Assembly: GCF_019578655.1 (NCBI RefSeq)
Contig: NC_063256.1
Coordinates: 22,792,005-22,856,004 of the forward strand
DNA from: Ricinus communis
Lineage: Eukaryota; Streptophyta; Magnoliopsida; Malpighiales; Euphorbiaceae
Length of the DNA stretch: 64,000 nt
Direction of reading: 5' to 3'
Each line of letters begins with the position of its first letter. The first letter of the stretch is position 1. The translations under genes were made by a program, and so were the position numbers. Below, piece by piece: positions 24,006 through 33,944 of the stretch. A model generated the notes under the pieces. The model was not told the origin of the DNA and did not search any database. It saw only the letters and a list, made by a program, of their open reading frames with translations.

Positions 24006-24846
24006 ATGATTTGCACCGGTTTGCCACCAAATCGAGAGGTTGATTTTGAGATTGACATCATCCCCCGGTATCGCACCTATTTCCATTGCACCATACAGAA
24101 TGGCATCATTAGAATTGAAAGAATTAAAGAAGCAATTAGAAGAGTTACTTGATAAAGGTTTCATCGGGCCAAGTACTTCACCTTGGGAGCACCCGATTCT
24201 ATTTGTGAACAAAAGGATGGTAGTATGCGATTATGTATTGATTATAGGCAATTGAATAGGATTATAGTGAAGAATAAATATCCATTGCCGAGAATTGATG
24301 ATTTGCTTGATCAGTTAAAAGGTGCAACTGTGTTCTATAAAATTGATTTAAGATCAGGTTATTGGCAACTCCGGGTTGAAGAGAAATCTATTGCCAAGAC
24401 AGCATTCAGAACAAGGTATGGGCACTATGAATTTATTGTGATGCCATTTGGTTTAACAAATGCTCCTGCTGTTTTTATGTCACTGATGAACAAGACTTTC
24501 CAGCCATATTTAGATCACTTTGTTATTGTGTTCATTGATGATATTCTGATTTACTCTAGAAGCCCAGAAGAGCATGAATAACACTTGAGAATTATTTCAT
24601 GATTTTGAGGGAAAAACAGTTGTATGCAAAATTCAACAAATGCGAGTTTTGGATGGAGGAAATTGCATTCTTAGGGCATATTATTTCTAAACATGGAGTG
24701 CAACCAGATTCATCAAAGATTAAAGCAATTATTGAATGGGAACCGCCTATAAATGTTTCTGAAGTTCGAAGTTTTCTTGGGTTAGTACGGCTATTATAGA
24801 AGATTTGTAAAAGATTTTTCAGTTATTGCTAAGCCTCTAACTGACT
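24006..24846 (+). pseudogene. Tekay-like reverse transcriptase, interrupted
   Basis: After a stop at 24003, the N-terminal RT block ([35 protein letters not shown]) is in one frame and the main block (24183-24581) in another: [50 protein letters not shown] and the catalytic box as [11 protein letters not shown]. Phe in place of Tyr at the first position of the box is unusual but occurs in this clade. After a stop at 24579 the thumb region resumes at 24599 ([24 protein letters not shown]) and breaks again at about 24790. Confidence 0.85.
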
Positions 24847-25440
24847 TTGTTAAAGAAGAATGTGCCATTCCGTTGGACGGAGTTATGTGATCAAAATTTT
24901 CAAGAGTTGAAGAAAAGGCTTACTACTACACCGATACTCGCATTGCCATCCGAAATGGAGGTTATGTTGTATATCGATGCTTCTAGGCAAGGACTTGGAT
25001 GTGTCTTAATGCGGCATGGGAAGGTTATAGCTTATGCTTCAAGACAATTCACGACCTCATGAGCTGAATTATCCTACACATGATCTTGAATTAGCGGTAT
25101 TGTACATGCATTGAAGATATGGCGACATTATTTATACGGGGAGACATTTCGGATATTCTGATCATAAGAGTTTGAAATATATCCCTATGCGGAAAGAGTT
25201 GAATCCGAGACAACAAAGATGGATTGAGCTTTTGAAGGATTATGATTGCACTATTGATTATCATCCTGGAAAAGCAAATGTTGTTCTTCGATGCTTTAAG
25301 TAGGAAGTCAGTGGAAAATTTTTCAAGTATGATTTGTTACAATGTAGAATATTTAGTTGCACTTAGAGCTATGGATGTGAAGTTTTATATTTATGACAAT
25401 GATCCTGTTAGCCACATTACAAGTAAAGCCTTTGATTGGA
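24847..25440 (+). pseudogene. Tekay-like RNase H, interrupted
   Basis: WTELCDQNFQELKKRL begins the connection; MLYIDASRQGLGCVLMRHG holds the first catalytic Asp, followed by VIAYASRQ. A frame change at about 25060 puts the rest (YPTHDLELA-like, then SDHKSLKYI around 25160-25180) in other frames. The end of the domain, [10 protein letters not shown] and YHPGKANVV, lies near 25220-25290. The domain is complete in order but cannot be read continuously. Confidence 0.75.
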
Positions 25441-26416
25441 GATAAAATTAAAGATGCAGTGTGAAGATTCTTATTTGCAAAGGATGAAGGGTAGAGTACA
25501 AGAAGGAAAGAATACACAATTTGTGTTGAAAGATGATGGTGTGTTATTGAATAGAAATCGTGTATGTGTACCTGATGTAGGAAATTTGAGAAAGGAAATC
25601 ATGCATGAAGCGCACTATGCACCTTATGCAATGCATCCCTGGAAGTACCAAAATGTACAAAAATTTGAAGCCTTATTATTGGTGGCCGGGCAATGAAGAA
25701 GGATGTGGCGAATTTGTGAGTAAGTGTTTGACATGTCGAAGTGAAAGGAGAGCACCGGGCACTGCAGGTAAACTTCATTCTTTATCTATACCTGTGTGGA
25801 AGTGGGATAAGATTAATATGGATTTTATTATGGGATTGCCGCGTACATTTAACAAGCATGATGCTATTTGGGTAATTGTTGATCGACTTACTAAATGTGC
25901 TCATTTCTTACCCGTAAACAAGCGGATTCACTTGATAAACTTGCTTTGAATTGTATATTTCCGAGATTGTTAGATTGCATGGTGTGCCTATATCTATTGT
26001 ATCATATAGGGATCCCGGATTTACTTCTCGTTTCCGGGAGAGTTTGCAGAAAGCATATGGTACTAAGCTTCATTTCGATGCGACTTTTCATCCCTCAAAC
26101 AGGATGGGCAATCGGAAAGAACTATTCGGACATTAGAAGATATGATGAGGGCTTGCACACTTGAGTTCAAGGGTAACTGGGATGATTACATACCACGGAT
26201 GGAATTTCGCGTATAACAACAGTTTTCATTCTAGTATCGGTATGGCTCCTTATGAAGCTTTGTATGGGAGGAAATGTAGAAGTCCGATGTCTTTGGGATG
26301 TTGAAGGTTTAAGAGCGACTTGAAGGTCCGAATTGGTACAAGAAAGCGAGTGGATAAAATAGAGATAGTTAAAAAGAATTTGAAAGTAGCACAGACAGTA
26401 AAAGAGTTATGCTGAT
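25441..26416 (+). pseudogene. Tekay-like integrase zinc-binding and core domains, damaged
   Basis: The HHCC zinc-binding part is split between two frames (EIMHEAHYAPYAMHP, then SKCLTCRSERR). The core starts KINMDFIMGLPRTFNKHD, retaining the first catalytic Asp. In the second catalytic block the usual SDRDP reads SYRDPGFTSRF, so the second catalytic Asp is replaced by Tyr. The third acidic position falls after a frame change near 26100. A stop-rich stretch leads to the [21 protein letters not shown] block (26236-26285). Stops and the lost Asp make the enzyme inactive. Confidence 0.8.
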
Positions 26417-26923
26417 TTGCATCGAAGTGAAATGGAATATATTGTGGGTGATAAAGTTTTCTTGCGGGTATCACCATGGAAAGGAATATTAAGGTTTGGT
26501 AAACAAGGGAAATTGAGTCCGAGGTATGTAGGACCTTATGAAATTATTGAAAGAGTTGGACCATTGGCTTATAGGTTAGCATTACCTACAGAATTGTCTT
26601 CTATTCATGATGTTTTTCACGTTTCTATGTTGAGGCGATATAGATCAGATCCTAGTCATATCATTCCAGAGCCAGAGATAGAAATCACAGAAAAGTTGAC
26701 ATATGTGAAAGAACCGATAGAAATTCTTGATCGAAGGGTTAAGAAATTGAGAAATAAAGACATTCCTATGGTCAAAATTAAGTGGAGTCATCATTCACCA
26801 AGAGAAGCAACTTGGGAAGTAGAAGAGCATATGAGACAGAAGTATCCGCATCTATTCCATTGTAATGTTGGTGAGTTGTTAAAATTTCGGGGACGAAATT
26901 TCTTAAGGAAGGGAGAGTTGTAA
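26417..26923 (+). CDS. Integrase C-terminus with chromodomain, open frame
   Basis: A 168-codon open frame covering the C-terminal end of the polyprotein. Residues 1-70 hold the [13 protein letters not shown] and [22 protein letters not shown] landmarks of the gypsy integrase tail (GPY/F module), followed by [10 protein letters not shown]. Residues 105-150 form a chromodomain of the Tekay/Del type: [12 protein letters not shown], a MVKIKWSHH strand and [10 protein letters not shown]. Chromodomains can steer integration toward marked chromatin. The stop codon TAA lies inside the first bases of the 3' LTR (TGTAA). It is only a fragment of a broken polyprotein, with no ATG evidence of independent expression. 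Confidence 0.85.
   Translation: MHRSEMEYIVGDKVFLRVSPWKGILRFGKQGKLSPRYVGPYEIIERVGPLAYRLALPTELSSIHDVFHVSMLRRYRSDPSHIIPEPEIEITEKLTYVKEPIEILDRRVKKLRNKDIPMVKIKWSHHSPREATWEVEEHMRQKYPHLFHCNVGELLKFRGRNFLRKGEL
26905..26918 (+). promoter_or_regulatory. Polypurine tract of the Tekay-like element
   Basis: AAGGAAGGGAGAGT immediately before the TG of the 3' LTR; the expected primer site for plus-strand synthesis. It also encodes the last residues of the chromodomain frame. Confidence 0.8.
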
Positions 26924-29233
26924 CGCCTGCATTTTCTCATCATCCATGTTATGTGCATTTACATTTAATCATTAGGCATATGATGGTATATCAATGATAT
27001 TTTTATTTTATGAGAACATATATATATTAATTATAAGTAGAGAATAAGAAGCATGATATTATATTATTAATTTAGATAAGTTGATTTAGTACTTGGGTTA
27101 TGTGTATTAAGCCTTAAGACTTAATTGAACCAATAGTTGAAGGTTGGATAAATAGATTGGACTTAAAAGATACAATTAAAAGTTAGTACCTATATATGGT
27201 TAGTAAGAATTGATTTAGGGTGATAAAAATAGTTTAGTAGGTGGTGGCATTAAGAGAGGAATATTGGAAATTGGAACCATGAGTAAGCTCATTTTACCTC
27301 TTCATTTCTCTAAAATTCGTACATGGCCAAAAACACAAAATTTGGAATAAGAGAGAGGAGTGGAATACCTAGAAAAACTTAAGATTAAGATAGGATTTTG
27401 CCAACTATTGAAGGAGCCAAGCTAAAGCTAAAGGATTTAAGCATATTAGCAACCCAAAAGCTGAAATTGGTAAGTTGTTACTTGAGTGTTATTAATTTGT
27501 CATTAGGGTTCTTGATTACAAATTGGAAAAAACTTCATTTAATGCTCTCATTGATTAATTAAAGGTCTGATTATCATGAATTAGTAGAGTATTGAATGAT
27601 TGCATAAAGATTAAGCTTGATTTAAGTTTAAGTATGTTAAGATAGAAAACTATCAAAATTCCAGCAACCTTGATGTTCTGTATTTTAGGCATAACATGGG
27701 TTATATAAGTCCAAATTAAGCTTAATTGGTGTCTATGGAAAGTTTAAAGAGTCCTCTATAACTTTTTAGTTTTGTGATTTTGCTATTTTTGCCGTTTTGG
27801 TTGCTTAAATTGAGCAAACAGATTGCTGCTCGGGTACAACTAGCTGTATGACCCTTGCTCAGTAATTTGAAAATAATTAAATCTATAGAAGTCGGAATTG
27901 AGTAATTCTTCTTGGATATGAAACTAGACGCATAAATGGATATGTCTATTTAATATGAGAGTTTTTTATTAAGCCAATTTTGCCCAGCAATAAATATACC
28001 TTGGTACTAAATTCTGTCTAGAAAACAGAAATGTTGGAGATTAGTTTTATGCAATTTATTGATGTTAATTTGAGTTAAATTGGTATTTAACTAGATGGGA
28101 AATGTTTATAGGATATTAAAACAGTAATTGAGAGTCTTAGAGGAAGAGTTAGACCTATGAATTAGAGAGGGGATGATCTTGTAATGCATTAGAACTCGCA
28201 TTTACATGAATATTTGTAATATGCATGAAATGTGAATTGATGAATGTGTGGACAGGTACTCAAAGGCCTGGAAAGGAAGTTGTGGAGAAAGGAGGTTCTT
28301 ATATGCTAAAGGAATAAGTATATTTTGAGTAAGTAAATAGTTAATATTTGCTATGTTCATATATTTAATCAAATGTTCCGCAAATGGTTGCGTTTGCTTA
28401 ATATTGTTTATGTTTGAATGGTGAGATGGAAATGATTGGTGTTGAGTGGAACAATTGTTATTGCTGAAATATGATATAAGTGAAATGATTGAATTGTGAT
28501 GTTAAGTGCATATGTGCATGTGAATGGTGGATTCCCCTATGAAAAAAAAAGATATATATATATAAAGCCTTGGGAGGCTAAAGCCTAGAGAGGCTATAAA
28601 AGTGTATAATGTGAGATGAGGCGGGCGGCTCTACGTGTGTGATATGTGAGGATGAGGTGGAGCAGCACATTAAAGGGGATCCACAAGCCGTGAGAACTAA
28701 CCATAATTGTTGAATTGTATTTCTTCTATGATGGTTGTAATGAATTGAGTAGAATGGTATGACTTTATACCTAAACTATGAATATCATGGAAAGTTATGT
28801 GATTGGGTGGAAATTGTATTAAGTGTATGTGATATAGATTATGTTGATTATTTATTTACTGAGCTGGAGGCTCACCCCTCTCCAAAACTTTTCTTTTCAG
28901 GTTTGTAAATAGTAGTGCATCCGTTGGTTGTATGCGAAGTCTAGCTTTTAGCAGTTCTGTCAAGTTGGGCCAGTTTTGTGAAGTCTCCTCCTGATGCATT
29001 TTTGTATGCAGTTATGTGATATATATGGAAGTATGCCTTATAAGGCATAAGAAGATGTTTGTAATACTTGTTAAATGATGTTTAAGTATAATCATATGTT
29101 TATATGTTAATAACCTTGTGTTTGGATTCTTAACAACCTACATATTGACCTATCTACCTGTAGTATATATTCTACGACGCTTGTATGCTTCCTGGCTAAT
29201 GTTTATTGGTTAACATGTGATGGGGGTGTTACA
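26919..29233 (+). mobile_element. 3' LTR of the nested Tekay-like element
   Basis: TGTAACGCCTGC...GGGGGTGTTACA, about 2,315 bp. By eye I noted roughly 20 differences from the 5' LTR, including the shortened AT run near 28553 and a scrambled GAGGCGG stretch near 28620. It is followed by TACCC and then by the Athila frame. Confidence 0.9.
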
Positions 29234-29238
29234 TACCC

Positions 29239-30093
29239 ACTGCTCGACTTAAGTAGGAGAAGGTTGATAAGTAGTTTGGTAAGTTTCTTGACTTCTTTAA
29301 ATAATTCCGTATTAACCTACCTTTTGTTGAAGCTATTTCGCAGATGCCAAAGTATGCTAAGTTCATAAAGGAAATTTTGAGTAACAAAAGGAAGCTAGAG
29401 GATATGGGACTAGTGACTCTGAATGAGGAGTGTTCAGCTATTCTTCAAAACAAGCTACCACTCAAAAGGAGAGATCTAAGGAGTTTTATTGTTCCCTGCA
29501 TTATTGGCGATTGCTTATTAGTGGTGCATTAGCTGATTTAGGAGCTAGTATTAATTTGATGCCCACTAGTTTGTTTGATAAGTTAGGTTTGAGTGAACCT
29601 AAGCCCACTAGAATGAGCATTCAGTTAGCTGATAGGACTGTTAAAATTCCTAGGGGTATTATTGAAGATGTGCTTGTTAAGGTAGACAAGTTCATCTTTC
29701 TTGTTGATTTTGTAGTTATGGACATGGAAGGTGAGAGTATTGTGCCTTTGATCCTAGGTAGACCTTTTCTTATAACATCTAGGGTTGTTATAGATGTTTG
29801 TGATGGAAAGCTTCATCTTAAGATAGATGATAAGGACCTTCGACTTAGCTACTACTATGAGACATTCTTTAGACCATGATGATGCTGTGTTTTTTATTGA
29901 TATTCTGGATGTTGTGGTTGAGTCTCATTTACAGGAAATATTACGTGATAATCCTTTGCAGGTAGCATTGCAAGGAGATGAGGAGGAGCTGTCCAACGAG
30001 CAAGTGTTGGAGCAGCTCGCTAGTTTGTTGGCTACTAAGCCTAGCTATTCTACTGACCTTCTTCTTTCTCTTGACAGGTCAGAAGTGTTGTGA
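29239..30093 (+). pseudogene. Athila gag-protease segment, resumed after the nested element
   Basis: The Athila frame resumes directly after the right target duplication. It contains PKYAKFIKEILSNKRKLED, then LPLKRRDLRSFIVPCIIGD and, after a frame change at about 29515, the protease ADLGASINLMPTSLFDKLGL with an Asp-Leu-Gly-Ala active-site variant typical of Athila, and VPLILGRPFLITSRVVIDV. After another frame change at 29870, a piece (29827-30093) has DDAVFFIDILDVVVE and DNPLQVALQGDEEE, the spacer normally found before RT. RT itself is missing: the sequence stops being Athila-like at about 30093. Confidence 0.8.
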
Positions 30094-30591
30094 GGTCCTT
30101 TATTATATTTATTTGTTGCTTTTTTGTTATTAACTCTTAAATTGCAGTAATGGCAAACCAAAGCAATTCTTATAATGAGGGCGATGTGAGAATGCTGGGC
30201 CACCTAACGCGCAAACTAGAGAGTTTCAATGATTACAAAGGGCAATAATGGAGATCAATGATTCCATCGAAAGAATGAACTTGCACAACAATGCAAAATT
30301 CACATGTCTAGAGCAAATACCACCACCTGTTGATGAAGGTAATAGAGGAGTTCGAAGAGAGATGAACTGAGGTGGTTATGAACTTAGATGGGATTAGTCA
30401 AGAGTATAATATGGACTATGAAGAGGATGATAATGCCACTCTTGCTGGAATAGACTGAAATAGAGGTGGAGGAAGAGCTTACGGTTACCTAATTTTTAGT
30501 GAAGATAAGAACTTTCTTACCGTTATGGACCTTCTCAATGAGGATAAGAAGGTAAAGCTTAACGTTACCCAATTTTCTGATTATTCTATAG
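30094..30591 (+). other. Degraded fragment, possible gag start
   Basis: After the Athila segment comes a short AT-rich stretch and then an ATG at 30149 opening MANQSNSYNEGDVRMLGHLT, with a stop 33 codons on. The plan resembles the beginning of a chromovirus gag (compare MTSYYEQNENIG at 43085), but no domain is firmly recognisable. Confidence 0.25.
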
Positions 30592-30753
30592 CTTGAATTC
30601 TTGATGTCATTTAGAATTCCAATATCATTAGAACTCCTTGTTGGAGTAGAGCTCCTAGTTAGAGTAGGACTCCTTGTCAAAATAGGATTCTTTCAGCTAG
30701 TAGGATTTGCATCATTAGGATTTATTGTTGGGGTAGGATTTCTTGTGCTAGAT
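30592..30753. repeat. Direct repeat, copy 1 (162 bp)
   Basis: Shares the landmarks CTTGAATTCTTGATGTC at the start and CTAGAT at the end with copy 2 at 31574-31735, same length and same orientation, with a moderate number of differences. Both copies contain short internal AGTAGGA-like repeats. Confidence 0.8.
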
Positions 30754-31350
30754 GGGTTCGTATCATTCCCTCTTTCTTTAAGAAGATTCTTACTCGAATC
30801 TTGACTGTATATTGTGAAAGAAGTAAATACATAATCTCCAAGAACAATATAGACTATTTATCAACATATAATTCTTTCATAAAAGTTGTTAGGGAAACTT
30901 TAGAACAAATAATCTTTTCAATGCCAACAAAATCAACATGCACAAAAGACTACATTGTATTAAGGAAAACATCCTCACTCTTCACCAATTCAACTTTTGC
31001 CTCATCCTCATCATCATTAATGATTTCTTCAATTTTGAATTCGCACAAGAATAACAAATTATTGTCTATCTCACCATCTTCAATCATCGTGTCTTTAAAA
31101 TCTTCATTGATTTCAATAGAGCAATTTACCTTTTCTATATCATCTTGATTGGTCTTCAATGTTGGCTTAGACTCGGCTTTTTTTGGGAGATGCTTAGCAT
31201 AACTATGAATCGACTCCTTTAATTCTACAAAACTATACATAATCAAATCAAGGCTGCTCCTTAAAGATTTTAGATCCTTTAAAAATTCATCATTCAAATC
31301 TTGATGCAATTGTCTTTCCAACTTCCTTGGCTTAGGTTTAGGATTATAAA

Positions 31351-31470
31351 AAATTTGCTTCCACTTTTCCTGATGATTATTTTTCTTTTGTCCCCACAAT
31401 CTATCATAAGAAATTTGCTTCCACTTTTCCTGATGATTATTTTTCTTTTGTCCCCACAATCTATCATAAG
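31351..31470 (-). repeat. Perfect 60-bp tandem duplication
   Basis: The unit beginning AAATTTGCTTCCAC at 31351 is repeated exactly at 31411. Being 60 bp it keeps the frame and duplicates 20 residues (GQKKNNHQEKWKQI block) of the minus-strand module. Perfect identity means it is recent compared with the surrounding decay. Confidence 0.95.
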
Positions 31471-31573
31471 ATTGAGAGCTTTTTCTATCTTCTTAGCCTT
31501 AGACCTTGTAATTAGATCTCTATGGATGTGAAGTGGATCTTGAATCCTAGTTGGATTAGGATTTCCAATGTCA

Positions 31574-31735
31574 CTTGAATTCTTGATGTCATTTAGACTT
31601 CCAATATCATTACGAGTCCTTGTTGGAATAGAACTCCTAGTTAGAGTAGGACTCCTTGTCAGAATAGGATTCTTTCCGTTAGTAGGACTTGCATCGTTAG
31701 GATTCCTTATTGAAGTAGGATTTCTTATTCTAGAT
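31574..31735. repeat. Direct repeat, copy 2 (162 bp)
   Basis: Partner of 30592-30753. The two copies bracket module B, about 980 bp apart. Confidence 0.8.
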
Positions 31736-31789
31736 GATTCCAAAACCCTTCAATCAAGATGATTCCAACACCCCTTAATCAAGATGATT

Positions 31790-32505
31790 CCAAAATCCAA
31801 GGATCTCCTAAAGTGAAGTTAGGAAAAACTAGTTCCAACAATGAAACAAGCACTTGAATTCAACTCCAAATTCCAGAAACCAAGTATGATTTGATAGGTT
31901 AAGAATCAAACACAAGATTTTATTTAGAGAATTCCACAAACTAAAAATAGTTTGATAAGTTCAAAGTTCATGCAAGAACTTAAGCAAAAACACTCACAAA
32001 AGGTAAATAAAGATTATCATTCATCAATTGATTGTTTACAAATGAATTTAGTTTTCATATTTATAGCAAAAACAAGATAAAGAACCTTAAATGGATGTCT
32101 TTTGAGATCTCCCACATTTTCCTGTATAATCCCCATTAAAACTCATTAAAAATGGTTGTTTCTACATTGATTGCACTCATTTTGTAACTCTCGAATGACA
32201 ACTCATCATGTGTACTCATTTGTAACTCCGTATGACAACTACACACAACAACATATAACTCACACCTAATAAAATAGACCCTTACTAAATAAAGCTAAAC
32301 TAAGACAATTACTTAAGCTAAAACTCAAAAAGATAAGAATATAAATAAAATTAAGCCCAAAAGCCTAATCATGGCCGAATGGCTATTATACTTCAAAATG
32401 GGTTGAATGCCTCATTATAAAGTTGGACTGTCGTCTTCATGCATGACTTGTATTTCCAATTTGGCCCTTTTGGTGCATGCTTTTGCAATGGAACCTCGTG
32501 GTAGC
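31790..32505 (-). mobile_element. Chromovirus LTR segment, minus strand
   Basis: Read on the minus strand it is homologous to the plus-strand LTR pieces at 39660-39752 and 42681-43010: both have GAGTTACAAAATGAGTGC, the CTATAAATAT box and AACAATCAATTGATGAATG in the same order. The minus-strand TATA-like box is at about 32058-32067. Ends are approximate. Confidence 0.65.
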
Positions 32506-32511
32506 CTTGAT

Positions 32512-33240
32512 TCATAGCATTCCCCCTTTCTTGAAAGAAAATTCATCCTCGAATTTTGCCAAAATATTGCGAAGGAAATAAACATATAATCTCAAATGGT
32601 AATTGAATGTCATCATCAACCTGAAATTTTTCTTCACAATAGTGATTAGAGGAACTTTAGAATAAATAATATTTTTAGTACCAATAAATCCAACATGCTC
32701 AAAAGGCTTAATTTCATTAAGCAAAACTTCTTCATTCTTCACTAACTGAATATTTGCCTCTTCATCAGGAACAAACTCTTCATTATTGAATTCATTCAAA
32801 GGTAGCAAATCCTTGTCTTCCTTGCCATCTCCAATTATCATGTCTTCAAAATTTAGATTGACTTCAGTAGAGCAATTTACCTCTTTTACATCATCGATGC
32901 TAGTCTTTAATAATGACTTAGAGAATCAGCTTTATCCTTGAGATGCTCAAGAAAGCTATTAGTCAACATCTTGAACTCTTCAAACTCATGCTTCAAGACT
33001 GATTCTTAAAGATTTGTTCTCCTTTGACAACTCATTAACAAAAACTTGACTTGGTTCTCTATCGAACCTTTTAGGCTTAGGTTTAGAGGAATAAAATTTT
33101 TATCTAGACTCTTCATAACGATCATCTTTTTGACCCCACAACTTATCATAAGATTGATAATGAAGATTTCGACATTGTTTAATGAACTCATCTTGATGAA
33201 ATATTTTATTTATGATAATAAAAAAATGAAAAGAATTTAA
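32512..33240 (-). pseudogene. Chromovirus gag-like module A, minus strand
   Basis: Downstream (on the minus strand) of the PBS at 33411-33422, where gag is expected. It contains ISCGVKKMIVMKSLDKNF, then an acidic part (MIIGDGKEDKDLLPLNEF, EEVLLNEIKPFEHVGFIG) and a basic end (FSFKKGGML). It aligns throughout with module B. There is a stop between the two parts and no zinc knuckle. The function is inferred from position; I do not recognise a gag domain with certainty. Confidence 0.45.
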
Positions 33241-33410
33241 GAACAACTAAAAGAGTTTAACAAGAAGGGATAATTAAATTTTTTCTTTGAACACAAAGGT
33301 GTAAATTTAAAACAAAGAGTACTTAGAAGGACAAAATTGAAACAAGAAGAATTCGGCACAAATAAAGACAAAGTGGAGAAGATGAGAAGCTTTAATAACA
33401 CATAAAACAT

Positions 33411-33422
33411 GCTCTGATACCA
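33411..33422 (-). promoter_or_regulatory. Primer-binding site, tRNA-iMet type, minus strand
   Basis: GCTCTGATACCA on the plus strand is the exact reverse complement of TGGTATCAGAGC. On its right, two bases away, a TGATAG terminus (33425) marks the end of an LTR that lies to the right. Confidence 0.85.
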
Positions 33423-33424
33423 AA

Positions 33425-33944
33425 TGATAGAAACCTCACAAAGAAAAGTGAGACTCAATGCTTAATGGATCTTGTACATCTATATCTTCTATCATAATTG
33501 GATCTTCCACTAAGGCATTTGACATTGGAATTGCATTAAATTTGCTAAATAAGGAAAATTGATTTCTTCTAAATAATCTTCCCATACACATAATCTCATG
33601 CAATTCGAAGGCTCTAATTATGCTTATTGGATATGCATCATTCTACCTTTCTTCGAAAAGATTCATCCTTGAATCTTGTTCATTAAAGTATGAAATAAGA
33701 ACCTCTTTCCGTGCCTTTACTCTTCCATGCTCATCCACCACTTTAAGCTCAAATGACCATGATTGTTATGAAATTGGTAACTTCAAATCTGTAATTAAAA
33801 AATTGACTAAGAGAATCATAATTGTTAGCTAATAAATTACAAAACAACTTTGCATCTATAAAATTTCCAACACTAATTCGATCCCTTCAGCTTGATGAAC
33901 AATTTGGGCCTAGGCTTGAACTTGGAATTTGACTTGGGTCTTGA
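33425..33944 (-). mobile_element. LTR-like segment upstream of the 33.4-kb PBS, minus strand
   Basis: Its minus-strand end reads ...CTATCA just before the PBS. The right limit is unclear: by about 33945 the sequence is the RNase H end of a minus-strand pol fragment. A FSKKGRMMHIQ-like stretch (about 33615-33660) resembles the end of gag modules A and B, so part of this may be internal sequence rather than LTR. Confidence 0.35.

Larger units (their letters stand above)
19745..29233 (+). mobile_element. Tekay/Del-like chromovirus nested in Athila gag-pol
   Basis: A full-length structure of about 9.5 kb: 5' LTR, tRNA-iMet PBS, gag with a zinc knuckle, protease, RT, RNase H, integrase with C-terminal chromodomain, polypurine tract and 3' LTR. 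Gag-pol order with integrase last and a chromodomain identifies a chromovirus; the 2.3-kb LTRs with TGTAAC...GTTACA ends suit the Tekay/Del clade. The flanks read CACCC on the left and TACCC on the right, a target duplication with one change. The LTRs are nearly identical, so insertion was fairly recent, yet the coding region has at least six frame breaks. Confidence 0.9.
16476..30093 (+). mobile_element. Athila-lineage Ty3/gypsy element, split and 3'-truncated
   Basis: The 5' LTR (16476-17967), PBS (17974-17991) and gag (18135-19744) run into the nested Tekay-like element at 19745. The Athila gag-protease frame resumes at 29239 and ends at about 30093. Athila identity rests on the TGGCGCC-type PBS, a gag with YNPYSNTYN and WRNHPNFGW blocks, and a protease with DLGASINLMP. 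RT, RNase H, integrase and the 3' LTR are absent; after 30093 the sequence belongs to a different element. It must predate the element inserted in it. Confidence 0.8.
30592..31743 (-). pseudogene. Chromovirus gag-like module B, minus strand, between direct repeats
   Basis: On the minus strand a frame runs from RIQDPLHIHRDLITRSKAKK (31530-31580 region), which resembles the C-terminal end of a chromovirus polyprotein, into a Lys/Gln-rich stretch with a duplicated GQKKNNHQEKWKQI block, then acidic sequence (EIDNNLLFLCEFKIEEII, about 31000-31080). The acidic end is homologous to the minus-strand module at 32512-33240. A pol C-terminus fused directly to a gag-like module is not a normal element order and indicates a rearrangement. 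Which gag subdomain this is remains unclear. Confidence 0.45.
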
